Assembly: GCF_003590095.1 (NCBI RefSeq)
Contig: NC_039490.1
Span: 9,565,834-9,629,833, forward strand
Direction of reading: 5' to 3'
Source of the DNA: Trichoplusia ni
Lineage: Eukaryota; Arthropoda; Insecta; Lepidoptera; Noctuidae
Length of the DNA: 64,000 nucleotides
Shown here: piece after piece, positions 1 through 11,040 of the stretch
Layout of the letters: every line of letters begins with the position of its first letter
Position numbering within the stretch: position 1 is the stretch's first letter
Notes under the pieces: model-generated
What the model saw: only the letters and a program-made list of their open reading frames with translations
What the model was told of the DNA's origin: nothing
The model's database searches: none
Program-made: the position numbers and the translations under genes

Positions 1-422
1 TTTTACTCCATTCTGTAACATGTTTATAAGGCAACCTCGATGTCAAGAATCCGTCTCGCTCGTGATCGCTTTTAATTGACTAATTAGTCCGATTACAGAA
101 TAGCAATTTATCGTTAAATTATCTCTCACAGCAGAAACATTCTTATTTTCTCTATCAATTTCTGTAATTCATCATTTTTTGTAATTAACTTAAGCTTTTT
201 TTTACATAGCCTCTTTATAACAAAACATTTCTAAACAATCATTCTTCTGTCACTCGAAACAACTCGTCAAAACATTTATAATGTCAAAAATTATCCCAAA
301 ACGTAAGCTCAAAACATAATTATAATTATGTGAAAATCTAAAGTTGTTCCTTCAATTTTGGGTGGGGTTTTTAACATTTCAGATGTGTCAATTCAAGTGT
401 TATAATAAATAATAAAATAAAA
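1..422 (+). other. Upstream flank of the four-TM gene
   Basis: AT-rich sequence with no recognisable gene or repeat. A pyrimidine-rich stretch ending in 'atttcag' at about 376-382 could be the 3' splice site of a 5'-UTR intron for the gene starting at 423. No convincing TATA or initiator could be picked. Confidence 0.3.
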
Positions 423-1657
423 ATGTGTCAGATTTGCACCTTTAGTGGTATCTGGCGTGTTAATGCTATAATCCTATCAATCTGTTGCTTCATTATTTCG
501 TTCTTATTTGGGCCTATTGTAACTCTATCTTATTATGCCGCAGGTAAGAAAATTCAATTTATTTTTGTTATTCAACAGCTGTTAACAAGCTTTTGATATT
601 TTACAACTTTTACACAACGCCATCTAGTATCAAACTAAGCAGAGCTTGTATTATGAGTACTAGATAACTGATAATCACACATAACATAGATACGGCATGT
701 ATATCTGAGTGGTTAGCAAATTACCAAGCCAAACCCACGTGGTTTCGATCCCCGCGTAGGAAAAGCGTTTCTGTGATCCACGAATGCTTGTCGTGAATCT
801 GGGTGTTTTTGTGCATGTGACTCGTAAATGTTCTCTTGTTTGTCTTGAAATAGAGTCTGTGATGTCTCGACACGAGAACTAAATTCATAAGTGCAAATGT
901 CCTTTAAAGAAAGATGCAGATAAATAACACCCAGACACAGAACGAAGGACCATGTTCATATATTTGAATCGCGCTCACGACCTCCGGTATAGCCGTCAGG
1001 GTAAGATGTAGCACCTAAATAGTAAACATTAGCTGTTGCCCGCGGGGTCCACCAGCTACAAATCGAAGATGATCCCACGGGGTCATAAAATCGGGATAAA
1101 ACCTGTGTTTCAATCCAGGTTATAAACTATCCGTGTACCAAGTTTCGTCTTAATCCGTTCAGTGGTTTTTGCGTGAAAGAGGAACAAACATCCATACTTT
1201 CAATTCGCGTTTATAAAATTTAGTAGGATATTAAAACTCCTTGGTAATTCCAGGTCCGGAAGGTGAGATATCAATAATATGCCAAAGGGAGACCCTGTAC
1301 TGCAACCTGCTGACCTATTTGAACTACCTGATGTACCTCCTACTCTTCGGAAGCCTCTTACTCCTATTCGGCAGCATCACAAAAAGTCTCTGCTTAATTC
1401 ATTGCTGCACAGGAACTTTCATCATTAATATCGTCTTCTCCTTCATCATTTTCACGTGGTATGCGTACTATTGCCCCGTTCACGATAAATACTGCCTCGA
1501 CCACAGTAAAGATAGGGTCACAGATGATGTGAATACTGTTTTTTGCTTGTTCTTTTTTAATTTGTTCTATATAGCCTTTTTAGGTATTTGCCTTTTTATA
1601 ATTGGACAATTTAAACTGACTTTGGAATTCAATTATGTTTTTTTGTTTTATTTTTAA
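423..1657 (+). CDS. Small four-transmembrane protein, two exons
   Basis: Coding exons are 423-543 and 1254-1657, giving 174 residues. Exon 1 ends at a GTAAGA donor after one base of a codon; exon 2 follows a TTCCAG acceptor and completes that codon as Gly41. The start is the first ATG, in an AAAATG context, and translation stops at TAA 1655-1657. Hydrophobic segments lie at about residues 14-37, 62-82, 88-113 and 136-158. If the N terminus is cytosolic, both longer loops face outside and each carries a cysteine pair (C50/C57 and C114/C121), which suggests loop disulfides. This layout resembles small insect tetraspan proteins in general, but the tetraspanin CCG motif is absent and I cannot name a family. 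The intron carries a SINE and a Helitron fragment that ends about 25 bases before exon 2. Likely a real membrane protein of unknown role. Confidence 0.7.
691..915 (+). repeat. tRNA-derived SINE (family A), in intron 1 of the four-TM gene
   Basis: It has a degraded A-box ('tctgagtggttagc'), a B-box-like 'ggtttcgatcccc', then the body 'gatccacgaatgcttgtc' and 'ctgggtg', and a weak tail. The same body recurs at 15312, 47575 and, inverted, at 26630, 39470, 54860, 59030 and 63235. It resembles HaSE-type noctuid SINEs. Confidence 0.7.
1029..1228 (-). mobile_element. Helitron remnant (Lep1-like), minus orientation
   Basis: Read on the minus strand it begins 'tcctactaaattttataaa', contains 'tggatgtttgttcctctttc' and 'cactgaacggattaagacg', and ends near 'gggcaacagcta'. 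The terminal CTAG has decayed to ttag. It is non-autonomous, with no coding capacity. Confidence 0.65.
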
Positions 1658-1825
1658 GAGGGTTTTTAGGGGAGTTTGTGATAGCAGTTGTTTATAAGGA
1701 ATATAAGATTATTATTAATAGTTGTGTGTAAGGAAATCAAAGCAGTGACAACCTGCTGACAGTCGGCCTACCAAGTCAAATGTCGTAGGTTCAAATCCTG
1801 ACACACGTCCATGCGTTTTTAAAGT

Positions 1826-1872
1826 AGATTAGATTAGATTAGATTAGAATATTCTTTATTGTACACCATGGA
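1826..1872 (-). repeat. Retroposon 3' tail with (TTAGA)n
   Basis: A short TTAGA tandem run is joined to 'gaatattctttattgtacac'. On the minus strand this is an AATAAAG-containing 3' end followed by an ATCTA-type tail, as seen in lepidopteran non-LTR retroposons. Confidence 0.5.
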
Positions 1873-2685
1873 AGTAAGTATCATTAGCTTAATGAACGAA
1901 AGCAGTGTAAAGCTAGCACTCCTGAGATCTTCCAGCCATTTTAGAGGTCTACTGGTGGTTTAAACTCTGACACCAGGATGTACATCAACCATACGATAAG
2001 ATGATGTCGAAAATGAGCACATATCTTCAAAACATATTTGGCTCCAATATATTTATTTAAAAGGTAACAATTGACGCAGTACATGCCCAAAAGAGATAAA
2101 TTTTTCCCGTTTTTAAAGCATTTCTCATTGCTTCTCTTCTCCTTATAAGTGCCTACTTTAATAAGATCCTTGTTCTTTCCCGAAAAACGTAGCTGTAAGT
2201 TAATTTATAATTTTTAAATTCGGTTCAGTAATTTTTGTGCCTATTCGTAAAAAAAAACACAAATATATGACTACCTCTTTATAATATTAGTGAAGACATC
2301 TAAAAGGAATGACACCCAAACATGTTTATGTTTGACTTTCTTATCCGTACAATTCATCTTAAGTACAATCCTTAGATAATATCGTAATTATCTAACACAT
2401 AGACACACACACATCTACATAATGTTAATTCAGAACAGTATACTTTACAATTACCAAAAACTTTTTAACTCCAACGAAAATTGAAGTACAACAATCTTTA
2501 CAAATAAGTTAAGTGGCCAGATTTTTCAGCCATTCGTTAATCACTGTATTATGAACTTTGTACCATTAAAACAAAATTCAATTTTCTTTGAAAAATTTTA
2601 GCCGAAACTTGGATAACTGCCAATAATAACTTCTGCTATTGACAATTCAATTTATTGTACATTTAATTTCATGGTTGATGAGCAT
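1873..2685. other. Unassigned AT-rich stretch
   Basis: No open reading frame with a credible start and splice context, and no repeat I recognise. Confidence 0.4.
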
Positions 2686-2689
2686 CAAA

Positions 2690-2955
2690 TATATTTGATA
2701 ACAGATGATGTATTTACAAAAGGGTAAGCACAGGTAAAGGAAACACAGATGGAGTAAACGAGTTCTTGAGTGGAGACCGCGACTGGCAAACGTAGTGTAG
2801 GACGCCCATAGGCCAGGTGGGAAGACGACTTGCGAAAGACTGCAGGCGGATGCTGGATGCGGCAAGCCGAAGACAGGACGCTATGGCGCACATTGGGGAG
2901 GCCTATGTCCAGCAGTGGACTACTAAAGGCTGATGATAATGATGATGATGAAGCA
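2690..2955 (+). mobile_element. LINE 3' end (RTE-like remnant)
   Basis: Broken reading frames preserve the C-terminal signature of a reverse-transcriptase ORF: 'WRPRLAN' early, then a piece like 'GGLCPAVDY' from 'aggcctatgtccagcagtgg'. It ends in a (GATGAT)n-type tail at 2930-2952. The same end recurs at 22650, 31340, 42245, 44751 and 54985. Frameshifted and dead. Confidence 0.7.
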
Positions 2956-2986
2956 CAGGTGAAGGATTATTAAGAGTATCTTAAAA

Positions 2987-3150
2987 CTAGCAGTTTCCCG
3001 CGGGTCCGCCCGCTATAAATCAAAAATGATCCAACGGGAACATAAAATCGGGATAAAACTATCCTGTGTGTTAATCTTGGTCATAAACTATCTGTGTACT
3101 AACTTTTGTCTAAATCCGTTTAGTGGTTTCTGCGAGATTATAACGGAACG
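2987..3150 (-). mobile_element. Helitron remnant, minus orientation
   Basis: It opens with CTAG and a worn 'cccgcgggtccgcccgc' hairpin region, followed by 'cataaaatcgggataaaac' as in the copy at 1029. The 5' end is lost near 3150. Confidence 0.6.
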
Positions 3151-3211
3151 TATCGTATAAGTATAGGTTTAAAAAGATCAATTCAAAAATAAGTATCGCT
3201 TTAAAAGTTTT

Positions 3212-3850
3212 TTGCGGACTGTATTTTTAGTATTGGTTGTCAAAAGAGCAACAGAAATACAAAATGCCAACTGTCCAGCTATCACGGTTCATGAGGTACA
3301 GCCTGTTGACAAACGGACAAACAACGATGCTTTAGCAATATCGTTCCATTCTAACCTTTCGTGTACTGAACCTTCAAAAGGTGTTAAAACAAAAACTACA
3401 TCCTATTGGTACTAAATAAAGTAGATTTTAATACCAGCCTAGCAAAACATCAATAGTGGTCAAACCCTCTACCACGAAACCCAAAAGCAAAACTTTCATC
3501 ATTGTAGAAAAGAGATGGCACGCTGTGCAATGTATCGTGCTTTCTCTCTCCCACATCAACATTGTTCTTACTTTGAATTTGGACGGTTGACCAGGTGTTG
3601 TTTGACAAACAAACAAACAAATAAAACGGCGACCCCTATGGTCGGTCGCAATAAAGAATATATTGTGTTTAATATACCTAGGGGTTCTGTTTAAAATGTA
3701 AGGTTTTCAACGAGTAGTTTGCCGGTTTGAGTTTGGCAAAGTTCATTTTTGCTTTATTATTAGCTTATTGATATTATATACGTGAAAGTTTGTATGTATG
3801 CTTGGAGGTTTGTTTATCTTTCATACAAAATCACTTAATGGAATTGACAA
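3212..3850. other. Unassigned stretch with a retroposon-like tail
   Basis: No supported gene. 'cgcaataaagaatatattg' near 3646-3668 looks like a retroposon 3' end. Short frames here are not credible coding sequence. Confidence 0.3.
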
Positions 3851-3855
3851 TTATA

Positions 3856-4185
3856 TCCTACTACTATTATAAAGGCGAATGTTTGTAAGTATGGATGTAT
3901 GGATGTTGTTACTCTTTCACGTAAAAACTACTGAATGGATTTGAATTAAACTTTACAACAATATAGCTTATACATCAGAATAACACATAGGCTACAATTT
4001 TTGAGGTTTCTAATGTGAGGTCGTAAAAAAACACATTTTTTGCGATTACATTGCAAACGCTGACTGAATCCTACAAGATAGATAGAAGGTAGATAGATAG
4101 ATAGAAGGCAGGTATAAATTATAACTTATACTAGCTGTTGCCCGCGACTTCGTCCGCGTGGTTAGAAGACGTTGTTTATACATCA
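3856..4185. mobile_element. Helitron with inverted 3' end (rearranged)
   Basis: A plus-oriented element starts with TC after A at 3856 ('tcctactactattataaagg') and runs to the GATAGATA repeat and 'ggcaggtataaattataac'. At about 4133 its expected 3' hairpin is replaced by the mirror orientation, CTAG followed by 'ctgttgcccgcgacttcg'. Compare the intact minus copy at 62631-62872, which carries the same internal sequence and ends normally. Confidence 0.7.
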
Positions 4186-4292
4186 GAATAACTCGTAAAA
4201 ACTGACTGATGATGACAGTAAGCTAATGATCACGTAATTCTTCCTTTTTCCAAGCAACAAAAATTCATAAAGATATACTGCTTAAGGTAACG

Positions 4293-4500
4293 ATCACATA
4301 CATTGTTCTGAACCCAAAGTAAGTTGCTAAAGCACTTGTGTTATGGAATTCAGATACAACGAAGGTACCACAACACCCAGACCCGAGACAATGTAAAATT
4401 GAGAATTTTTACATTGACCCGACCGGCGATCGAACCCGGGACCTCAGAGCTAGCGACACCTTGAACCCGGTGCTCACGCCACTCGACCACGGAGGTCGTC
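4293..4500 (-). repeat. tRNA-derived SINE (family D)
   Basis: On the minus strand it starts 'gacgacctccgtggtcgag', has a B-box 'gggttcgatcgcc', and ends 'cagaacaatgtatgtgat'. Other copies are at 7055, 37465 and 47256. Frames across it give the same spurious peptide (DPTGDRTRDLRASDT) in every copy. Confidence 0.8.
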
Positions 4501-5247
4501 AAAAATCATTAAACATTTTAGAAGACAGACACTGAATAAAAAATCATCAGTCTTATCGACTGAAATTACTTTCAGTTCGGATTATTTATAAAAGGGTGTT
4601 TTTTTTCCTTTTTTAATTCAAACTTTTTTCATTCGTCTTCAATAAGTCTAAAAAAATTTGAATAAAATCTGATCGCTCGAAGAGGGTAAAAATCAAGTCC
4701 AAAAGGAGTCGGTTACAAACAAACAAAACTGGTTAAGCTACTAAAGGAGGAGCATCATTCGTTTATTTTTCACAAATTCAAAAGCGAATGCATTTGATCG
4801 CAGTATATAGCATTTTCTATGCTTAATATTCCGTATCAATTTTATATGTATATGTATCTGTATGAAAGGCACTGAGAAATATAAGACAACACCTCTATTG
4901 TCACACAAACAATATCAAGCTTCAATTGACAGACTTCTGCCGTCCCCTTCAGGAAATGAAGCGTGATACACTGATCTTATAATACAGAGCGTATGAGTCG
5001 TGTGGAGTTGCAAACTAAACAATGCTGCTAGCAGGCAGATGGAAATTGAATTCAACGTGTTTTACCTTGACAGAGTACACGAAAGCTATGGACTTGAGCA
5101 ATTTTAGTTAAACGTTTGAAAAAAATCGAAATATTTTTTTGATTTTTGTGCCATTTCGTGGTTAAGTTAAACGAAATCAAAGTTTCTAGGAACGAAAATA
5201 ATGATAGATTTCTATTTATCATTATTTCGTTAAATTTCTATCTATCA
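4501..5247. other. Unassigned AT-rich stretch
   Basis: No gene or clear repeat seen. Confidence 0.3.
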
Positions 5248-5540
5248 CTAGCTGTTGCCCGCGACTTCGTCCGCGTGTTTAGAAGATATAAATTAGGAAT
5301 TTTTGAACGGAAGCCCTCGAAGATGAATAATTTTCCCTGTTTTTTTTTCCATATTTTCCATTGTATCTTCGCTCCTATTAGTCGCAGCGTGATGGTATAT
5401 AGCCTAAAGCCTTCTTCGATGAATGGTCTATTCAATACAAAAATAATTTTTCAATTCGATCCAGTAGTTCCTGAGATTAGCGCGTTCAAACAAACAAACA
5501 AGCAAACAAACTCTTTAGCTTTATATATTAGTATATATAT
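5248..5540 (-). mobile_element. Non-autonomous Helitron, minus orientation
   Basis: It starts (3' end of the element) CTAG plus 'ctgttgcccgcgacttcg' and ends with the complement of 'tataaagctaaagagtttg'. The internal block 'gcgtgatggtatatagcc' and 'cttcttcgatgaatgg' is shared by about ten copies in the window. Confidence 0.85.
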
Positions 5541-5689
5541 TATTTTCGTTCCTCGAAAGGTTTTTTTGTAGAGTTTGTAATGTTGATGAAGAAAATAAGT
5601 GGGGTTTGGATCCAAATATTAAATCTGGAATCACCAACCCGCAGATTAAGCGTGGTGATCAATACTTAAACCTGCCCTATACTGGCAAA

Positions 5690-5812
5690 GCCAAACCTGT
5701 GCGTGACGTATCGTGAGTTCGATCCCCGCGTTTTACAAGAGTGTATGTGACAAAATGCTGTCCTGAAACTGGGTGTCTTTGTGCCTTTGACTTGAATATT
5801 TGCGAATGACGT
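5690..5812 (+). repeat. SINE family A fragment
   Basis: B-box-like 'gagttcgatccccgcg', then 'ctgtcctgaaactgggtg' and 'tcttt'. The 5' part is eroded. Confidence 0.55.
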
Positions 5813-5857
5813 TTCAAAAAAAAATATTAATTATAAGCAAGCTAGCTCCTCGTAAAA

Positions 5858-6110
5858 TCTATACTAATATATAAAGCTGAAGAGTTTGTTTGTTTGGTAG
5901 AACGCGCTCATCTCAGGAACTACTGGTTTGATTTGAAAAATTCTTTTTGTGTTGAATAGACCATTCATCGAGGAAGGCTTTAGGCTATAAACCATCACTC
6001 TGCGACTAATAGGAGCGAAGGTACAATGGAAAGTGTGAAAAAAACATGGCAGGTATAAATCATAACTTATATCTTCTACCCACGGGGACGAAGTCGCGGG
6101 CAACAGCTAG
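5858..6110 (+). mobile_element. Non-autonomous Helitron, near full length
   Basis: A|TC at 5857/5858, 'tactaatatataaagctg' at the 5' end, 3' hairpin 'cggggacgaagtcgcggg' then CTAG ending at 6110, followed by T. Both boundaries fit the A-T target rule. Confidence 0.9.
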
Positions 6111-6523
6111 TTGTTAACAAAATAATGTCCCAACTCCATACTATAAGTGGTCACTCAACAAACTTTAAAACCGTTTATTTATTTAACTGATTCAGTTGCA
6201 AGCGAGACTGTTGTCAACTATTAACTGGTTTCATTAACTAACTATTGTCAGGTAGAAATTAGTTTGAGGTGTAAGTAAAATTAACTCTCAGGAGTTTTGA
6301 TAGCACGTCTTAAAGTAATATTATAGCGAGTGTGGGAAAGAGATGCCGCTATCGCCGTGTATTGGTGTCTCGCTTCGACAACTGTATTTTAGAAACAGTT
6401 ATTGAGGTGGTCTGGTAAGCGGTTAATATTTTAAATGTTTTGTAAAGTCAGTTATAGATAAGAAAACTTCGTTTTCAAATGAAAATGTTTGTTTCATTTG
6501 TCTTTGTTCCTTTTGTTAAAATA

Positions 6524-6744
6524 TCTATACTAATATGTAAAGCTGAAGAGTTTGTTTGTTTGTTTGAACGCGCTAATCTCAGGAACTACTGGTTCAAATT
6601 GAAAAATTATTTTTGTGTTGAATAGACCATTTATTGAGGAAGGTTTTAGGGTGTAAACCATCACGCTGCGACTAATAGGAGCGAAGACACAATGAAAAAT
6701 GTGGAAAAAGCAGGGCCGGTATAAATCATAACTTATATCTTCTT
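6524..6744 (+). mobile_element. Helitron, 3' truncated
   Basis: The 5' end TC at 6524 is intact and matches the 5858 copy up to 'cataacttatatcttctt'. The terminal hairpin and CTAG are missing. Confidence 0.85.
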
Positions 6745-7054
6745 AAATTAGTCTCAAAAATTGTCTCCTAGTCTCGTAATTTTTTTATTTGTCTCTCTTC
6801 ATTATTGAGCTTCTTGAGGTAGGGACTTTGTATTTTTTACAAAAAATTCGACTTCGCCATGTAACTTCAATCAGCTAATAACATATTTTTTTGCTCAATT
6901 TTACTCCGTCATTAAATACAAGCGAGGTTAAATTTTGCGCTTAGCATATTTATAGGTACCTTTTTCTAAATACATCATGCAAGAATCGTTAAAAAAAAAA
7001 GAATTATTTAGATTACCTAAGATAATTTTAACTGTATAATATAAATAAATACAT

Positions 7055-7272
7055 GCGGACAACATCACATACATTGTTCTGAACCCAAAGTAAGTTGCTA
7101 AAGCACTTGTGTTATGGAATTCAGATACAACGAAGGTACCACAAACACCCAGACCCGAGACAATGTAGAAATGTGAATTTTTACATTGACCCGACCGGGG
7201 ATCGAACCCCTGACCTCAGAGCTAGCGACACCTCGAAACCGGTGCGTGCGCCACTCGACCACGGAGGTCGTC
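7055..7272 (-). repeat. tRNA-derived SINE (family D)
   Basis: Same structure as the copy at 4293, with an intact 'gaccacggaggtcgtc' end at 7272. Confidence 0.8.
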
Positions 7273-8277
7273 AATATCTTATCAAATACTTCTTTTGAAT
7301 GCTTATCGCGTGAGAAAAACAATTTCTTTATAATATTAGGGGTTCCTTACTATTAACATGACATATACATATCCGTATCATCTTGACATCACATTATATG
7401 ACCTACATACCACCCCCTTTTAATTTCCACCCTTATCGCAACGAGATATGTGACGTCACGAGTCACAAAACAAGTCTGCTTCCGATAACCGACACCTATG
7501 TTATGGGGCCTACTATTTGTTTCACTCGTTTGGGTGAGTTGTGATTGAGTTTATGGTGGGTTGCGGACGAGTAATAAAATCTCGTCAGAGACATTTTTTT
7601 TTAAATCTTTTTTCTCAATGTGGATTGTTTAAAGTAATCAAATGCTAGTAATTTTGAGGGGATTTCTTTCACCGATTTGATACTTCGAGATAATCGGATA
7701 GTCCCAAAAAACCTAATGCTTTTTATCATGTTCTTGTTTTATTTCGTCTCTTGTACTATACACGTAAATAAAATACTCTTTTTCATTATTACATAAAAAT
7801 ACAAAAGCTCTTTGAAAACAAATATGTCAATCTGGACACTGTCATACAGAGCAAAATACAAGACAACATACAAACACAAAAACAACTCTCAAATTCGAAT
7901 CAACCTTTACAAAAAAAGTCACCAAAGCATACAAACAAAAATAAAACGCCCTTCACAATTTTAATCACCCTTTACAAAAAAAACGACCAAAACGATAACC
8001 TTTCGAGTTCCCTTAGTACCAGCACATGACAAACCGTATCACCAGGTTTCCTGCGTTTGTTTCTGTAGCATTCATGTTCCCTGCGTTCAAATATGGCCAA
8101 GTACCCCCCTCACCTACCCCCCCTTTCCCGTCCTGGAGAGCGTTACAAAGGAGTATTCAAAATAGATCGGAACGGACAACGTTTGAATGGTAGCAAGTCG
8201 TCTAGGTTTAGATTTGTATGGGAACTGGTCCTTGAAAGCTGTTTGGGAGTAAAAAGTATTCGTGATATTTTTATTCA
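7273..8277. other. Unassigned stretch
   Basis: No gene supported. A 79-codon frame at 8093-8332 has no splice partners and runs into a SINE, so it is not annotated. Confidence 0.3.
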
Positions 8278-8522
8278 TGTTTCGGAAGGCACGTTGAATT
8301 GCGGGTCTAGGCTGTTATTCATACATCTTTGACAGTCGTTACATGTAGTTGGCAGCTAGAAAGTCTGACAACCGGTCTAACTTAGGGCTATAGTGTAGTC
8401 AAGGTAATTGGGTTGAGATCGGATAGATAATCGCGCCTTGTAAAACACTGGTACTTAGCTGAATGCGGTTAGACTGGAAGCCGATCTCAACATAAATGGG
8501 AAAAGGCTAGGCTGATGATGAG
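8278..8522 (+). repeat. 5S-rRNA-derived SINE, 5' truncated
   Basis: The body and tail match the full copy at 60000-60362 ('tcggaaggcacgttgaattg', 'gtctgacaacc', 'ccttgtaaaacactgg', 'ggaaaaggctaggctgatga'), but the 5S-like head is missing. Confidence 0.7.
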
Positions 8523-8599
8523 TCTACTTATAGTGTTCTAATTTAATACATTTTTATCGTTTTTTCGTGATGGTTCATAATCAAATGATGAAATAGTAC

Positions 8600-8695
8600 G
8601 ACTCGCTCGCCCGCCACGTCAGCTAATGATTCAAGACTCCGGTTGGGTCCGAAACTAGTCGGGCGATCCCGATAAATACGCGTGAATAATTTACA
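8600..8695 (-). repeat. Inverted-repeat element fragment
   Basis: It carries 'tgggtccgaaactagtcggg' and 'ccgataaatacgcgtg', one arm of the element best preserved at 29226-29442. Confidence 0.6.
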
Positions 8696-9029
8696 TCGTT
8701 TAATTATGATTTATCGCTGTATTGCTTAAACTTAAAAGTGACGTTAAAAAAGTTATAAAGGCTATAGTGAAATCATTAGCGTTTAATTAAAATCATGTAT
8801 GACTATCCAGTCTTGTGGACTTCTTGAAAGTAGGGTCTCGATATAATTGACTTATTTTCATCTTAAAACGTCAATACTTTAATCAGAACTTAAATATATT
8901 TATAAAGTTTTTATGATTGGAATGCAACAACTTAACTTTTCAACATTGCAACTCTACAACAAGTGGTTTAATTTATCCCTTTTTGAATTCTCAATAATCA
9001 AAGGTTAATAAACAAAAACCCCTGATAAT

Positions 9030-9176
9030 TTCCGCAGCTCCCGCAGCCGACAACACGTCCGCTCGCAACAAAAGTCTGCGGCGGAATAGCGATATCAGTT
9101 CGAAATTCAAATTTAACGGTTGACCGGAAATGCGGTGTCGGCCGCTTCCGGCGGCCATGTTCCGCCGCTGCGTTTA
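9030..9176 (-). other. GC- and CpG-rich island with a short open frame
   Basis: This block stands out from its AT-rich surroundings, with many CG dinucleotides ('tccgccgctgcg', 'gtcggccgcttccggcggcc'). On the minus strand an ATG at 9158-9156 sits in an AACATGG context and opens 55 codons, ending at 8991. The peptide begins MAAGSGRHRIS and has no motif I know. It could be a promoter or first exon of an unseen gene, or an old repeat. Unproven. Confidence 0.35.
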
Positions 9177-10521
9177 GATTTCAATTTTGTGTTTTGATGG
9201 GTTGTGTTTGTGGCTATTTTGATGGGATAGTTATGGTATGGGATTTCAATTATGTGTAGTAGATGTACCTTTATCTTAAATTAGCTTAGCTTTTAGTAAT
9301 TCATATTATTATTTATGACTGCTTTTTTAAGTAAAAGTACGTTTTTTTTTTGGTTTTTAATTAGGAATCTTTGTATAAAATTGTTATTTTTATTTTAAGC
9401 TAGTTTAGTGTAATTAGCAACTAGATATTTGAAAGTTGTCTCAAGCATTTAGTTATTTACAACGTTATAAAATAAAACATTTATCAACTCAGGCTATCAC
9501 TAAATTTGTTGTTACCTTCCAATCAAATAAACTTTATAACATTTAACATTTTAACCATTGACAAACTTCGCACCACAAAAAAGAAATAGATCCATTATTT
9601 TTAAACCATTTAATTTTAAATATAACCTCTTTATAGTCTATGATAGGGTTAAGTGTTCCCGCCAAATCGACCTGTCAGTTTTGACAGATAGTAACCGTTT
9701 AGGGCCAAACGGTGTTGCAAGACGGCGGGCGCGTGCTTTATCAGAGTATCGAAGTTGGTTTCCAATATGTGACGCGATTTTTTATATAAAATGACCTTCC
9801 AACTTTGGAAGAAATAAAACTTATTATTCGTAAGCCATTTATTCATTAACAAGTAATTTTGTATCTCAATTGACACATAACATTACACAATTATATTTAA
9901 AACAGTAATTTCATTAGATTTTTCCATCAAAGTATAAATTGCGACAGTAAAACTATAACCTACATGAAAAACTATTCCATTTCATTTCAACAATATTCAA
10001 TTTAATTGCGCTTTCATTGAAGTCTACTCTCGAATAGACATTCAGTTAATCTTTCCCACTTCCACCTCCACAACTTTTAAACAGCTCAACCGATATTTTT
10101 CAGGCAAATCTAATAACACTCGCACATAATTCTTTAATAAAAAACATTTTTTTAAATCACATAATTAAAAACAAACTAAATTGAAATCGCTCAATCTGTT
10201 GGAGAGCTATGTTGCCACCTCGTTTTGAGTCGGGGGTTAAAATAATATATTCTATCTTAATTTAATGAACTTTTAGTAGGGGTTATTATAAAACATTGTC
10301 GTATCGCAAAGCACAATGAAAACAGACCCAATAATCCAGACACAATATGTCATAGATTAAATCACTTTAAAATGTCGAAGCAAATTGCTTTTTTTATTCC
10401 AATTCCATTATTATATTATAATTTTAAACAAGAAATAATGCAAAGAACAAAATATTGTATATGTATGCTTACCGGATGCGGCAGAATACTGTATTTTACG
10501 ATAGTAAATCTATATCTATAC
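9177..10521. other. Unassigned AT-rich stretch
   Basis: Nothing supported. 9640-9790 is somewhat richer in GC but holds only a short frame. Confidence 0.3.
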
Positions 10522-10796
10522 TCTATACTAATATATAAAGCTGAAGAGTTTGTTTGTTTGAACGCGCTAATCTCAGGAACTACTGGTTCGAATTGAAAAA
10601 ATATTTTTGTGTTGTATAGACCATTCACCGAGGAAGGTTTTAGGCTATATACCATCACGCTGCGTCTAATAGGAGCGAAGGTACAATGGAAAATGTCGAA
10701 AAAACAGGGAAAATGATTCATCTTGGAGGGCTACCGTTCAAAAATTCCTCACTTATTTCTTCTATCCACGCAGACGAAGTTGCGGGCAACAGCTAG
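10522..10796 (+). mobile_element. Non-autonomous Helitron
   Basis: The 5' TC is followed by 'tatactaatatataaagctg'; the 3' hairpin region 'cgcagacgaagttgcggg' is followed by CTAG at 10793-10796. It contains the 'catcttggagggctaccg' insert also seen at 59237 and 46523. Confidence 0.85.
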
Positions 10797-10809
10797 TTTA
10801 ATTATAAAA

Positions 10810-11040
10810 CAGAGAACTTACTGACTGTTGGTCTAGTGACTGCTATAACGGAGGTCGTGGTTCGATTCCCACCGAGGGCAGAAACAAAGGATGAGCACGA
10901 TCATTTTGTTCTGTGTCTGGGTGTAATTTATCTTTATTATGTATTTATTTAGAAATATATAAGTATGGTTATCAGTTGACTAGTAATCATCGTACAAGTT
11001 CTGCTTAGTTTGGTCAATACTTAACTCATATAATTGATAT
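10810..11040 (+). repeat. tRNA-derived SINE (family C)
   Basis: A-box-like 'ttggtctagtgactgc', B-box 'gtggttcgattcccac', then 'gatgagcacgatcatttt', 'ctgtgtctgggtgtaattt' and a 3' part 'caagttctgcttagtttgg'. Other copies are at 11515, 21895, 23495, 30060 (inverted), 32430 and 59890. Confidence 0.8.

Noticed and set aside
1741..1815. tRNA-like stretch ending 'aggttcaaatcctgacacac'
   Set aside because: A B-box-like motif is present, but no cloverleaf could be drawn; probably a SINE scrap.
4338..4535. Frame containing DPTGDRTRDLRASDT
   Set aside because: Translation of the family D SINE; the same peptide appears at 7095, 37526 and 47340.
5146..5571. 141-codon plus frame
   Set aside because: Two thirds is Helitron sequence (RSVMVYSLKPSSMNGLFNTK also appears at 5864, 10416, 11574, 15590, 21365, 46493 and 59295).
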